Shown: one piece after another, positions 1-9,048 of the stretch
Layout of the letters: every line of letters begins with the position of its first letter
How positions within the stretch are numbered: the stretch's first letter is position 1
Assembly (NCBI GenBank): GCA_047608075.1
Contig: JBLKRX010000018.1
Coordinates: 1 to 64,000, forward strand
Length of the DNA stretch: 64,000 bases
Direction: 5' to 3'
Source of the DNA: Ferdinandcohnia humi_A
GTDB taxonomy: Bacteria > Bacillota > Bacilli > Bacillales > Bacillaceae_L
Translations under genes and position numbers: made by a program
Notes under the pieces: generated by a model
What the model saw: only the letters and a program-made list of their open reading frames with translations
Told to the model about the DNA's origin: nothing
The model's database searches: none

Positions 1-240
1 TCTCCGCTATCTTACCTACTCACTCGCGCTTTCCCGCTTGAGTGGGGATGATTCTCCGCTATCTTACCTACTCACTCGATTTTTCCTGCGTGAGTAGGGT
101 TGATTCTCAGTTATCTTACCTACTCACTCGATTTTCCTTACATGAGTGGGGTTGATTCTCCGCTATCTTACCTACTCACTCGATTTTTCCTGCGTGAGTA
201 GGAGTGATTCTCCAGTATCTTACCTATTCACTTTCCCGCT
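1..240. repeat. 52-bp tandem repeat array, hairpin units
   Basis: The unit beginning TCTCCGCTATCTTACCTACT recurs at 1, 53, 105, 157 and, degenerate, 209, giving an exact 52-bp period. Each unit carries an inverted repeat such as CCTACTCAC with GTGAGTAGG around a T-rich loop. In some units the right arm reads TGAGTGGGG, which still pairs through G:T wobbles. No ORF runs through it. The array touches the window edge and may continue outside. It lies downstream of the racE terminator. Confidence 0.85.
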
Positions 241-265
241 TTCACAAGCTACCCATTCCTAAAAC

Positions 266-307
266 AAAAACCCACCTTGAATTCAAAAAAGAATTCTGGG
301 TGGGTTT
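266..307 (-). terminator. Rho-independent terminator of racE
   Basis: On the minus strand the arms ACCCACC..GAATTC and GAATTC..GGTGGGT form a long stem followed by a run of T. It lies just after the racE stop codon and ends the ysmB-racE unit. Confidence 0.85.
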
Positions 308-317
308 GCCCCTGCTC

Positions 318-1136
318 TTATCTCACGCTCTTTGAGAGCCCTTCTATTTGCACGGATTTTACGTTGTGAACTGGTTCTTCAAACCAGTTTGTTGCGATTT
401 CCTGAAAGATATCTTTTTCACCAGTTGTAAGGAATAAGTGATCTTTCTTTTTAGCTCCTTTATTGAGCATGCCGCTGTAAAAGAGTACTGTGCTGACCTC
501 ACGGGCTGTTTCTTCTCCAGAATCGATAAGGTTAATATTGTTGCCTAAGTATGCTTGAATAACTGGGCGTAGAAGTGGGTAATGTGTGCAACCAAGAATC
601 AATGTATCCAAGTCCTTACCTTTCAACGACTCTAGGGATTCTGCAACAATTTGTTCCGCTCTTACACCTACAAACTCGCCAGCTTCCACAATTGGTACAA
701 ACCGAGGACAAGCTAAGCTTTCCACGTGTATTTGATTATTAATTGATTTCAGAGCGCTTTCGTATGCGCCACTTTCAATCGTATTGATGGTACCGATAAC
801 TCCCACGTAGTTGTTAGTTGTTACTTTTAGTGCAGTTCTTGCACCCGGGTATACAACTCCAATTACAGGGATTGGCAGTTGAGCTTGAATCTCATCCAGG
901 ACCAAGGCAGTTGCTGTATTGCACGCAATGACAAGCATTTTTATGTCGAATGACAGCAAATAGTTCGTCAGCTCCCATGTGAACTGACGAACTTCATCTT
1001 TTGGTCTTGGGCCATAGGGACATCTTGCGTTATCCCCTAAGTATATGATTTCTTCCTTTGGAAGCTGTCTAATAATCTCTCTTGCAACGGTTAACCCGCC
1101 TACACCAGAGTCTATAATTCCGATTGGTCTGTTCAA
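318..1136 (-). CDS. racE: Glutamate racemase RacE (MurI family)
   Basis: Cytosolic cofactor-independent racemase that makes D-glutamate for peptidoglycan and, in some bacilli, for poly-gamma-glutamate. The 272 residues match the usual family length. Visible signatures are the N-terminal DSGVGG (about 9-14), the first catalytic cysteine in ACNTAT (Cys72) and the second in LGCTHYP (Cys183), with the GDNARCPYG substrate-loop motif near 34-42. It starts 9 bp after the stop of the MarR gene ysmB, so the two are probably co-transcribed, and a strong terminator follows. RacE rather than YrpC is inferred from context next to ysmB and gerE. Confidence 0.95.
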   Translation of the reverse strand: MNRPIGIIDSGVGGLTVAREIIRQLPKEEIIYLGDNARCPYGPRPKDEVRQFTWELTNYLLSFDIKMLVIACNTATALVLDEIQAQLPIPVIGVVYPGARTALKVTTNNYVGVIGTINTIESGAYESALKSINNQIHVESLACPRFVPIVEAGEFVGVRAEQIVAESLESLKGKDLDTLILGCTHYPLLRPVIQAYLGNNINLIDSGEETAREVSTVLFYSGMLNKGAKKKDHLFLTTGEKDIFQEIATNWFEEPVHNVKSVQIEGLSKSVR

Positions 1137-1145
1137 AAGATCGCC

Positions 1146-1604
1146 TCATTCTACTCGCATTTCTTGATGTAATTTTTTTAGGTTCTTCTCTAAGTTGATA
1201 ACTTCTTCATTTGTGAAGTTTTCCATGATTTCATGTAAGTAGTCTTGTCTCTTTTTGATTACTTCTTCTATGATCCGTTCGCCCTCTTCAAGAAGGTGGA
1301 TTCTAACAACGCGACGGTCCTTTGGATCCTTTACCCTCATGACGAGATTATTCTTTTCCATACGGTCAACTAGGTCGGTTGTTGTACTACAGGCTAAGAA
1401 CATTTTATTAGATAATTCTCCAATTGTCATATCACCGTGCTCGAGTAACCATTGAAGTGCTAAAAACTGTGGAGTAGTTATCGTGTAGTTGTTAAGGATT
1501 TCTCTTCCTTTTTGTTTGATAATACCAGAAATATAACGCAACGATTTTTCTATGTCTGCAACCACTTGATGGTCCTTTGTTTCATTACTCTCTTTTACAG
1601 TCAT
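1146..1604 (-). CDS. ysmB: MarR-family transcriptional regulator (YsmB-like)
   Basis: A 152-residue winged-helix protein of MarR type. The DNA-binding region covers about residues 40-105, with TIGELSNKMFLACSTTTDLV as recognition helix and the wing motif VKDPKDRRVVRI typical of MarR proteins. The C-terminal helix would give dimerisation. The ribosome binding site GGAGAGG precedes the ATG. It lies directly upstream of racE in the same orientation, as in B. subtilis. The ligand and target genes are not known from the sequence; autoregulation is usual in the family but no clear operator was recognised upstream. Confidence 0.85.
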   Translation of the reverse strand: MTVKESNETKDHQVVADIEKSLRYISGIIKQKGREILNNYTITTPQFLALQWLLEHGDMTIGELSNKMFLACSTTTDLVDRMEKNNLVMRVKDPKDRRVVRIHLLEEGERIIEEVIKKRQDYLHEIMENFTNEEVINLEKNLKKLHQEMRVE

Positions 1605-1905
1605 TACATCCTCTCCTAGTAGTATGATTTAGTGTATTGCCCACAATGCTACTCTCTCTATCGCACTGCTGGATGTGCATAAGAATATTGTTCGAGTTCA
1701 GGTTATCATGCTGTATTTATATAATGTAAGGAGTTTTTTGGTGTAGGTAGCATGCTGTTCTTAAGAGAGCATGCTTATCATTGGATAATATCTACCTATA
1801 TTACTCTTATTTTCTACTTTTTCCGTGTAAAATGCAAGTTCTAGTTACTTTTCCCAAAAATAAGTAACCGGCTACCTTACTTTCGTAAGAGTTAGCCGGT
1901 TATAC
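1605..1905. other. Intergenic region between ysmB and gerE
   Basis: About 300 bp without a gene. It must hold the ysmB promoter. A perfect inverted repeat AGCATGCT separated by 11 bp lies near 1749-1775; it lacks a T tract, so it is more likely an operator or a paused hairpin than a terminator. The gerE terminator occupies the right end. Confidence 0.5.
1865..1902 (-). terminator. Terminator of gerE
   Basis: The arms AACCGGCTA and TAGCCGGTT enclose a stem with a short loop immediately after the gerE stop codon on the minus strand. Confidence 0.8.
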
Positions 1906-2130
1906 TTAAAGTTCAAGTTCTCCCATACGAAGGAGCTCTACAACTGCTTGAGAACGCCCCTTTACTCCCAGCTTCTGCATCGCATTCGATATGTGATTAC
2001 GAACCGTTTTTTCGCTAATGAAAAGCTCACTGGCGATATCTTTCGTTGTTTTGTCTTGAACTAATAATTCAAAAACTTCTCTCTCTCTTTTTGTTAGTAG
2101 CGGTTTTGGTTGAAACTCTTTCTCCTTCAA
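1906..2130 (-). CDS. gerE: Spore germination / coat regulator GerE
   Basis: A 74-residue protein consisting almost only of a LuxR-type helix-turn-helix (LTKREREVFELL near 12-23, recognition region SEKTVRNHISNAMQKLG). In Bacillus GerE is the last regulator of the mother-cell sporulation cascade, acting with sigma-K on late coat genes. Length and sequence fit the family. The start is a TTG with AAGGAGGG about 9 bp upstream. Terminators and intergenic sequence on both sides indicate a monocistronic unit; in B. subtilis it is sigma-K dependent, but no such promoter was securely identified here. Confidence 0.95.
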   Translation of the reverse strand: MKEKEFQPKPLLTKREREVFELLVQDKTTKDIASELFISEKTVRNHISNAMQKLGVKGRSQAVVELLRMGELEL

Positions 2131-2290
2131 GTATTGTAACCCTCCTTGCTAAGGTTCGAGCTGAACTACTGGATGGGTATATATTTAGTCACAATATAGT
2201 ATGAGAAGGAGAGGGTTGCTGTGACTGAAATAATGAGGATATGTAGACTTTTTAGAGTCCATTTTTGATCTTTTGGTATATTCAGCTAAC

Positions 2291-2761
2291 TTAACTCATA
2301 CAATGTATGTTAACACTTGTTTCTATAATTTGTTTCATGTAATCGGACCATGGCTCCCCTTTTCCAGTTAATGTAGACATCTGAACAATTGTACTTCTCC
2401 CTACGAAGCAGATTGCTCCATCTTGTGCACTTGCCATATAGTGAATATCCATTGAAGAATTCCCAACCTGATTAATTTTCACATATATCTTCAGCTGTTC
2501 ACTAAAATAGACTTGTTTTAAATAATCACATTGTTGATTAGCAACAACTGGTATTGTTGAACTTGATTTTTCTGTCCACTTTTGCATGAAACCAAGATGA
2601 TTAAAAAATTCAATTCTCGCTTCTTCAAAATAGGCAAAAGGAACTGTATTGTTTAAATGTCCAAACATATCCGTTTCCGAAAAGCGAACTTTGATTGAAT
2701 GGTAAAATTCAAATGAATCCTTCCATGCTTCCATATCGTTGATGTATGATATATGCTTCAT
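2291..2761 (-). CDS. ysmA: Hotdog-fold acyl-CoA thioesterase (YsmA-like)
   Basis: A 156-residue single-domain hotdog protein of the 4HBT class. The segment VRFSETDMFGHLNNTVPFAYFEEAR contains the catalytic Asp of the FSETDMFGHLNN motif and the long hotdog helix. The ATG at 2761 is preferred because AGGAG lies 9 bp upstream; an in-frame ATG ten codons earlier has no good site. It sits between gerE and sdhB on the same strand. The family hydrolyses acyl-CoA thioesters; the natural substrate is not known from sequence. Confidence 0.8.
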   Translation of the reverse strand: MKHISYINDMEAWKDSFEFYHSIKVRFSETDMFGHLNNTVPFAYFEEARIEFFNHLGFMQKWTEKSSSTIPVVANQQCDYLKQVYFSEQLKIYVKINQVGNSSMDIHYMASAQDGAICFVGRSTIVQMSTLTGKGEPWSDYMKQIIETSVNIHCMS

Positions 2762-2893
2762 TCCAATAGCTCCTAACTTAAGATTATTCATGTTTTAGTG
2801 AAGTGGTTCCATATTTCCAATTCTTATTACTTGCTTATGTATATATCAACCAAATAGATTAACCGACTTTTATATACACTCATTCTATATAGC

Positions 2894-2928
2894 AAAAAAC
2901 ACTCCTCCATAAACATGAAGGAGTGTTT
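2894..2928 (-). terminator. Terminator of the sdhCAB operon
   Basis: Arms ACACTCCT and AGGAGTGT around a loop, followed on the minus strand by a T tract, just after the sdhB stop. Confidence 0.9.
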
Positions 2929-2937
2929 AACTCTAAG

Positions 2938-3696
2938 TTACACTTGGTCACTACCAAAGAAATTTCTGAATGCTTGAATTGTAGCATCTCGGTTAAGGGC
3001 AGCGATTGAAGTTGTTAATGGAATACCTTTTGGACAAGACTGAACACAGTTTTGTGAGTTACCGCAGTTAGCAAGTCCGCCATCTCCCATAATTGCTTCA
3101 AGGCGTTCTGATTTATTCATTTCACCTGTTGGATGAGCATTGAATAAACGAACTTGTGATAATGGAGCAGGTCCAATGAAGTCAGACTTGCTGTTTACAT
3201 TCGGACATGCCTCTAAGCATACACCACAAGTCATACATTTTGATAATTCGTACGCCCATTGACGTTTCTTTTCAGGCATACGTGGTCCAGGACCAAGATC
3301 ATACGTACCATCAATTGGGATCCATGCTTTTACCTTTTTCAAGGAATCAAACATTCTCTTACGGTCAACCTGAAGGTCACGAACGACAGGGAATGTTCTC
3401 ATTGGTTCAAGCTTAATTGGTTGCTCAAGTTGGTCAACAAGAGCTGAACATGATTGACGTGGTTTACCATTAATGATCATAGAGCAAGCACCGCACACTT
3501 CTTCAAGACAGTTCATATCCCAAGAAATTGGTGCAACTTTATTTCCATTAATATCAACTGGATTACGACGGAATTCCATTAGTGCTGAAATTACGTTCAT
3601 GTTCGCACGATATGGTACTCTAAATTTTAATACATACGGTGAAGAATCGGGAGTCTCTTGACGAGTTACATGAAATTCAACTGTTTTTTCACTCAT
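2938..3696 (-). CDS. sdhB: Succinate dehydrogenase iron-sulfur subunit
   Basis: Iron-sulfur subunit of respiratory complex II, passing electrons from SdhA flavin to the SdhC haems and menaquinone. With the ATG at 3696 it has 252 residues. The [2Fe-2S] ligands are Cys63, Cys68, Cys71 and Cys83 (CLEEVCGAC then QSC). Downstream CMTCGVCLEACP and CGNSQNCVQSCPKG supply the [4Fe-4S] and [3Fe-4S] ligands. The ATG has GGAGG 9 bp upstream overlapping the sdhA end; an upstream in-frame start inside sdhA is rejected. Last gene of sdhCAB, followed by a strong terminator. Confidence 0.97.
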   Translation of the reverse strand: MSEKTVEFHVTRQETPDSSPYVLKFRVPYRANMNVISALMEFRRNPVDINGNKVAPISWDMNCLEEVCGACSMIINGKPRQSCSALVDQLEQPIKLEPMRTFPVVRDLQVDRKRMFDSLKKVKAWIPIDGTYDLGPGPRMPEKKRQWAYELSKCMTCGVCLEACPNVNSKSDFIGPAPLSQVRLFNAHPTGEMNKSERLEAIMGDGGLANCGNSQNCVQSCPKGIPLTTSIAALNRDATIQAFRNFFGSDQV

Positions 3697-3697
3697 C

Positions 3698-5458
3698 TTA
3701 ATTTTCCTCCTTTTTCTTTGTATAGTCACGTTTACGTGGTGCGATTAGTGATGTATCAACTTCTTCATAATGGAATGCTGGTGCTGAATTGCTTCCAGTA
3801 AATTTAGCCATTGTTGTTTTTAAGAAGTCTTCGTCATTACGATCAGGGAACTCAGGCTTGTAATGCGCACCGCGGCTCTCATTACGGTTATAAGCACCGA
3901 TTGTAATTACACGTGCAAGTTGCAACATATTTTGTAACTGGCGAGTAAATGTAGCACCTTGGTTACTCCATTTAGCAGTATCATTAATATTAATATTTTG
4001 AAAACGCTCCAGTAACTCTTGTATTTTTTCATCAGTTTTTAATAGCTTGTCATTGTATCGAACAACTGTTACGTTATCAGTCATCCATTCACCAAGCTCT
4101 TTGTGAAGAACATATGCGTTTTCAGTCCCATCTAATGACATGATGCTGTCCCATTTCTCTTGTTCTTGTTTCACATGGCTATCAAAAACACTTGAAGAAA
4201 TAGAATCTGTTCCTTTCTTAAGTCCACTTATATACTTAACAGCATTCGGACCAGCTACCATACCACCATAAATTGCAGATAGTAATGAGTTTGCTCCTAG
4301 TCGGTTTGCACCGTGCTGTGAATAATCACATTCACCAGCAGCAAATAAACCAGGAATGTTAGTCATTTGATCATCGTCTACCCAAAGTCCACCCATTGAA
4401 TAATGAACTGCAGGGAATATTTTCATTGGAACTTTTCGTGGATCATCCCCCATGAATTTCTCATAGATTTCAATGATACCACCAAGTTTAATATCAAGCT
4501 CTTTCGGATCTTTATGAGAAAGGTCTAAGTAAACCATGTTTTCGCCATTGATACCAAGCTTCATATCAACACATACACTAAAGATTTCACGTGTTGCAAT
4601 ATCACGTGGTACTAAGTTTCCATATGCAGGATATTTTTCCTCAAGGAAATACCAAGGCTTACCATCTTTGTATGTCCATACACGTCCACCCTCACCACGA
4701 GCAGATTCACTCATTAAGCGAAGTTTATCATCACCAGGAATTGCTGTTGGGTGAATTTGAATGAACTCACCGTTTGCATAATATGCACCTTGTTGGTACA
4801 CAATAGAAGCAGCAGAACCAGTATTAATAATTGAGTTAGTAGTCTTACCAAAGATTATCCCTGGACCACCAGTTGCCATAATAACAGCATCTGCCGGGAA
4901 TGATTTGATTTCCATTGTATATAAGTCTTGAGCCACAACCCCACGACAAATTCCTTCATCATCAAGAATAACACCTAGGAACTCCCAGCCTTCGTATTTC
5001 GTTACAAGACCAGAAACTTCATGACGGCGAACTTGCTCATCTAATGCATAAAGTAATTGCTGACCAGTAGTTGCACCTGCAAAAGCCGTCCGATGGTGCT
5101 GTGTTCCTCCGAAACGACGGAAATCTAATAAACCTTCTGGGGTACGGTTAAACATTACACCCATACGGTCCATTAAATGAATAATTCCAGGAGCAGCTTC
5201 ACACATTGCCTTTACTGGCTTTTGGTTAGCTAAGAAGTCTCCACCATAAACTGTATCATCAAAGTGGATCCACGGAGAATCCCCTTCACCTTTTGTATTT
5301 ACCGCACCATTAATTCCACCTTGTGCACAAACAGAGTGAGAACGTTTAACAGGTACGAGTGAAAATAAATCAACTTGTGTGCCTTCTTCAGCAGCTTTGA
5401 TGGTAGCCATTAATCCAGCTAATCCACCGCCGACTACGATAATTTTTCCTTTACTCAA
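3698..5458 (-). CDS. sdhA: Succinate dehydrogenase flavoprotein subunit
   Basis: Catalytic subunit of complex II on the inner face of the membrane, oxidising succinate to fumarate. The 586 residues match the Bacillus enzyme. The dinucleotide-binding motif VVGGGLAGL is at about 8-16, and SHSVCAQGGINGA includes His41, the residue expected to carry covalent FAD. HPTAIPG and the C-terminal GLFAAGEC..HGANRLGANSLL are the expected active-site and FAD segments. It lies between sdhC and sdhB, with sdhB starting at its stop. Confidence 0.97.
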   Translation of the reverse strand: MSKGKIIVVGGGLAGLMATIKAAEEGTQVDLFSLVPVKRSHSVCAQGGINGAVNTKGEGDSPWIHFDDTVYGGDFLANQKPVKAMCEAAPGIIHLMDRMGVMFNRTPEGLLDFRRFGGTQHHRTAFAGATTGQQLLYALDEQVRRHEVSGLVTKYEGWEFLGVILDDEGICRGVVAQDLYTMEIKSFPADAVIMATGGPGIIFGKTTNSIINTGSAASIVYQQGAYYANGEFIQIHPTAIPGDDKLRLMSESARGEGGRVWTYKDGKPWYFLEEKYPAYGNLVPRDIATREIFSVCVDMKLGINGENMVYLDLSHKDPKELDIKLGGIIEIYEKFMGDDPRKVPMKIFPAVHYSMGGLWVDDDQMTNIPGLFAAGECDYSQHGANRLGANSLLSAIYGGMVAGPNAVKYISGLKKGTDSISSSVFDSHVKQEQEKWDSIMSLDGTENAYVLHKELGEWMTDNVTVVRYNDKLLKTDEKIQELLERFQNININDTAKWSNQGATFTRQLQNMLQLARVITIGAYNRNESRGAHYKPEFPDRNDEDFLKTTMAKFTGSNSAPAFHYEEVDTSLIAPRKRDYTKKKEEN

Positions 5459-5539
5459 AATAACTCACTCCCCATTAAAGAGATCGTTCAAGTTTAGTAA
5501 ACTTTCGATTGAACGGTCAGATTTTTACATTTACAGATT

Positions 5540-6148
5540 TTATACAAATGCTAGAATTGCACGAACTCCAATGATTGATACTACAACGAAAATTCCCATT
5601 GTTACATATGTTGAGATTTGTTGAGAACGAGGAGTTATTGTAAGACCCCAGCTTACTCCAAATGACCATAATCCATTAGCAAAGTGGAAGATAGTTGAAA
5701 TAACACCAACTAAATAGAAAACTAGCATTGCTGGTGAACTTAAGATGTTCTCCATCATTTGGAAGTTAACCTCTGCACCAAATGCTGCAGCGATACGAGT
5801 TTCCCACACATGCCATGTTACAAAAATTAATGTAATAATACCTGTAACACGTTGTAATAAAAACATCCAGTTACGGAAATGCTTATGATTACTTACATTA
5901 TTTTTCGCGGTAAAAGCAATATAAAGTCCGTAAATAGCATGAAATACTAATGGTAGAAAAATAACAAAAATTTCAAGGAAATAACGGAATGGAAGCATCT
6001 CCATAAAGTGTGCTGCCTCGTTAAATGCTTCTTCCCCTCTCGTTGCAAAACTATTTACTACTAAGTGCTGAATTAAGAATACTGAAACTGGAATTACACC
6101 TAATAGCGAATGAAGCCTGCGGTTAAAAAATTCACGATTACCTGCCAT
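5540..6148 (-). CDS. sdhC: Succinate dehydrogenase cytochrome b558 subunit
   Basis: Membrane anchor of complex II: a 202-residue protein with five hydrophobic helices (about 15-32, 60-80, 95-115, 135-155, 175-200) and histidines (His13, 28, 70, 113, 155 region) able to ligate two b-type haems, as in the Bacillus di-haem type that reduces menaquinone. The ATG has AAGGGGGG upstream. First gene of sdhCAB. The G-rich, C-poor ribosome binding site resembles the site where the FsrA small RNA acts in B. subtilis; that control is inferred here. Confidence 0.95.
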   Translation of the reverse strand: MAGNREFFNRRLHSLLGVIPVSVFLIQHLVVNSFATRGEEAFNEAAHFMEMLPFRYFLEIFVIFLPLVFHAIYGLYIAFTAKNNVSNHKHFRNWMFLLQRVTGIITLIFVTWHVWETRIAAAFGAEVNFQMMENILSSPAMLVFYLVGVISTIFHFANGLWSFGVSWGLTITPRSQQISTYVTMGIFVVVSIIGVRAILAFV

Positions 6149-6765
6149 ACTTTACCCCCCTTAGTAATAACCGCACCTATAAGGTGCATTTTTTTGAAGT
6201 CTTTCATCCCCGATTTTCAATTGTAAAAGGACGATATAGAGACTGATAAAATGAAAACCTTTGCATGAATCTACAAAAAGTATCAATTGACTTAGGCAAA
6301 AATCAATTATACACATTATCGTTTTCTTTTATCAGTATAATGTAACAAATTCATTTTACTCCCATAAAGCAAGAGCGTCAAGGAAACACGTACACAAAAT
6401 GTTCATTTAAAAAATAATATTTGGACATGTTTTATGAACTATTTCACACGTATAAAAGCCATTCCATATGACAAAAAGAAACAAAATATTACATGTGTTT
6501 CTTTCCCTTACATGTTATATAATAAAGTGAAACTTCATTCAGTGGGTTTAATCATCCCCCATTGATTGTTAATACAACCACTTGTTTTACGTGCGGTTGT
6601 CCTCAACTTTCGCTTTCAGTTGATACAAAATCGTTTGCATGGAACCTACAGTGCATTATTGGGTAAACCTGTCCTAATTGCTTTACGATCGAAATATTGA
6701 TGTGGTAACTGTTAATCACACTAAGCGTTGGTGGAGGCTTACTGTCCGTAATTACTGGATAAAGA
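6149..6765. promoter_or_regulatory. Divergent regulatory region between sdhC and yslB
   Basis: 617 bp without a convincing gene; the short ORFs here lack ribosome binding sites. On the minus strand a TATAAT box (6306-6311) with TGATAA 17 bp upstream is a candidate sdhC promoter, giving a 5' leader of about 150 nt. A 15-bp palindrome GCACCTATAAGGTGC (about 6172-6187) lies in that leader just before the sdhC ribosome binding site and may affect translation or message stability. The remaining AT-rich sequence towards yslB shows nothing further that I recognise. Confidence 0.5.
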
Positions 6766-6786
6766 ATGGATAAAGAGGGGAATGGC

Positions 6787-7242
6787 GTGAAAAACGTAAA
6801 CATCAACGAGCAAAAAAACACTCCAAGTGAACAAACAGTTTCTGTTTTTGGATATGAACTTATTCGAGAAATATTAATACCTGAAATACTTGGTAAAGAA
6901 ACACCACAGTTACTTTATTGGGGCGGCAAACATCTTGCAAGAAAATTCCCCTTACCTACCATTGAGGAAATTATATTATTTTTCCAAGAGGCTGGCTGGG
7001 GTGACCTGACAGTGGCGAGTTCAGACAAACACTCAATGGAATTTCATTTGTCTGGTGAAATGATTTCTACTCGATTCAAACATAAAGATATCTGCACATT
7101 TCAACTTGAATCAGGTTTCTTGGCTCAACAAATTCAACAACAACGAAATCAACTTACAGAAAGCTTCGAACAACAAAAGAAAAGAGCTCAAAAGGTTATC
7201 TTTACAGTTAAATGGGACCGAAAAGATATTATGGAAGAGTAG
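6787..7242 (+). CDS. yslB: YslB family protein (DUF2507)
   Basis: A 151-residue cytosolic protein of the YslB/DUF2507 family, one of the few plus-strand genes. The family core is visible: VFGYELIREILIPEILG, then LLYWGGKHLARKFPL, then a segment ending FQLESGFLAQQIQQQ. The fold belongs to the V4R/haem-NO-binding-like group; no function is proven. GTG at 6787 is chosen because GAGGGG lies 7 bp upstream; an ATG at 6766 would overlap that site. It stands between sdhC and lysC as in B. subtilis and ends with its own terminator. Confidence 0.8.
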   Translation: MKNVNINEQKNTPSEQTVSVFGYELIREILIPEILGKETPQLLYWGGKHLARKFPLPTIEEIILFFQEAGWGDLTVASSDKHSMEFHLSGEMISTRFKHKDICTFQLESGFLAQQIQQQRNQLTESFEQQKKRAQKVIFTVKWDRKDIMEE

Positions 7243-7290
7243 AAAGGAGCTGTCCGAAAAGTATTTTCCTAACCTAAATCTTATAAAAAT

Positions 7291-7332
7291 AAAACCCAGG
7301 AATGTTGTTATACCAACAATTCTTGGGTTTTT
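7291..7332 (+). terminator. Terminator of yslB
   Basis: Arms AACCCAGGAATGTTG and CAACAATTCTTGGGTT with a T run on the plus strand, 50 bp after the yslB stop. The stem also lies between two convergent genes. Confidence 0.85.
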
Positions 7333-7394
7333 AACTTCGGCAAATTTTACCCACTAACGGACTTTTTAGACAGTCTCTTTTTATTATCTTTTTC

Positions 7395-8639
7395 TTATGA
7401 TCTTACCTTTACTTTTTCTTCTTCAACAGCAGAAAGGTTAAATGCTTCATGAAGTGCCTCTACAGCTTTTACCATGTTTTCCTGCTCAACTACGGTAGAT
7501 ACTTTGATTTCAGAAGTACTTACCATCTTCACTTGGATATTTTCTTGTGCAAGCACCTGGAACATGTCTGCTGCTACCCCAGGATTTGAAACCATTCCAG
7601 ATCCCACAATCGATACTTTCGCTAAGCCTGTTTCATGTTGAATCTCTTCGAAAGATAATGCTTCGCGGTTATTCTCAAGAACAGCTATCGCATCATGTAA
7701 ATCAGGTGTTTTTACTGAAAAAGAGATGTTTGTTTGATTTTGATTCGTTGTGCTTTGGATAATTATATCCACATTTACTCCATTTTTTGCAAGTGTTCCA
7801 AAAATGGTAGACAAAGTGTGTAATTCATTTGGTAAGCCGCAAACAGTTACTCTTGTGATTTGATCTTCAAATGCAATTCCTCTTACAACTAGGTTCTTCT
7901 CCACTGAAACTTCCTCCTCAATTATCGTACCATTTTCTAATTCTAGACTTGAACGTACTTCAAGTGGCATCTCAAAATTTTTCGCAAATTCTACTGCACG
8001 GGGATGTAAAACCCCTGCACCTAGGTTAGCTAGCTCAAGCATTTCATCATAGGAAATGGCTTGCAACTTTCGAGCAGTAGGCACGTAACGAGGGTCGGTC
8101 GTAAAAACACCTGTTACATCTGTATAAATATCGCACTTGTCTGCTTTAAGCGCAGCGGCTAGTGCAACTGCGGTGGTATCAGAGCCTCCACGTCCTAAGG
8201 TTGTAATATCTCCGGAACTACTTATTCCCTGGAAGCCTGCTACAACTACAATTTTTCCTTCACTCAAACTTTGACTTACCTTTGACACTTGTATATTTTC
8301 AATGCGTGCATTGCTATGTATAGCTTCAGTCTCAATACCAGCTTGCCAGCCTGTATATGATACTGACTCAAAGCCTCTTTCTTGAATGGCCATTGATAAC
8401 AATGCAATCGATATTTGTTCACCAGTACTTAATAACATGTCCATTTCACGTTTACTCGGTTTGCTTGTAATTTCAGCAGCTAAAGTTACGAGGTGGTCTG
8501 TTGTTTTACCCATTGCTGACACGACAACAACTACCTGGTTACCAGCACTTACTTCTTGAATTACTCGATTCGCTACATTCTTAATTCTTTCAGGTGAACC
8601 TACAGAGGTCCCGCCAAATTTTTGGACTATAATCCCCAT
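7395..8639 (-). CDS. lysC: Aspartokinase (lysine-sensitive type, LysC)
   Basis: Phosphorylates aspartate, the first step towards diaminopimelate, lysine, threonine and methionine. The 414 residues contain the kinase motif KFGGTSVGS (7-15), SGGDTTAVALAAAL-type substrate region (GRGGSDTTAVALA near 150) and two C-terminal ACT domains (from about 265 and 345) that bind the effector. The length and the lysine riboswitch directly upstream indicate the LysC (aspartokinase II) class rather than DapG or ThrD. In B. subtilis an internal start also gives a separate beta subunit; an equivalent start was not resolved. Confidence 0.95.
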   Translation of the reverse strand: MGIIVQKFGGTSVGSPERIKNVANRVIQEVSAGNQVVVVVSAMGKTTDHLVTLAAEITSKPSKREMDMLLSTGEQISIALLSMAIQERGFESVSYTGWQAGIETEAIHSNARIENIQVSKVSQSLSEGKIVVVAGFQGISSSGDITTLGRGGSDTTAVALAAALKADKCDIYTDVTGVFTTDPRYVPTARKLQAISYDEMLELANLGAGVLHPRAVEFAKNFEMPLEVRSSLELENGTIIEEEVSVEKNLVVRGIAFEDQITRVTVCGLPNELHTLSTIFGTLAKNGVNVDIIIQSTTNQNQTNISFSVKTPDLHDAIAVLENNREALSFEEIQHETGLAKVSIVGSGMVSNPGVAADMFQVLAQENIQVKMVSTSEIKVSTVVEQENMVKAVEALHEAFNLSAVEEEKVKVRS

Positions 8640-8744
8640 TTTTGTAACCTTCTTCCTTTGATTGGATAAAAACGTAACACCTTACTACTTATAGAAAGAG
8701 CCTATTCAGAAATGATATTTTATCTTGCTGTCTTAGCTTAGACA

Positions 8745-8990
8745 TAAAAAAACAGCAATGAGAGAATTCTCATTGCTGTGATTTACGCACAAAATAACGT
8801 GTCACATCGTGAGATAGCTCTCCAAGATTAGTAATCTTGACAATCCTATATCTCTTAAATATAGGACCAGCGAAAAAAGCTATGAGACTTTTCTCACTTC
8901 GGCGATCTTTCCTTTCTGCAATAGTCTTTAGGGCTCATCCCCCTCGTATTGCATACTCTTAAAGCTCGCACCTCTATCATCACTTCAACG
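8745..8990 (-). promoter_or_regulatory. Lysine riboswitch (L box) upstream of lysC
   Basis: On the minus strand the leader shows GATAGAGGTGCGAGCTTTAA, then GGATGAGCC and GGAAAGATCGCCGAAGTGAG, which are the conserved core segments of the lysine riboswitch. It ends in a terminator stem ACAGCAATGAGA/TCTCATTGCTGT plus a T run (8747-8780). Lysine binding would favour termination and shut off lysC. The exact 5' boundary is uncertain. Confidence 0.93.
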
Positions 8991-9048
8991 TAATGAAGTG
9001 TAATATTATATTAGTAGAAATTATATCAGACCAAATTTAAAATAGCAA

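Noticed and set aside
1..240. CRISPR-like array at the left edge
   Set aside because: The 52-bp units are tandem copies with no unique spacers, and no cas genes are present.
6603..6821. 72-residue minus-strand ORF upstream of yslB
   Set aside because: No ribosome binding site, overlaps the yslB start, and the predicted protein has no family-like pattern.
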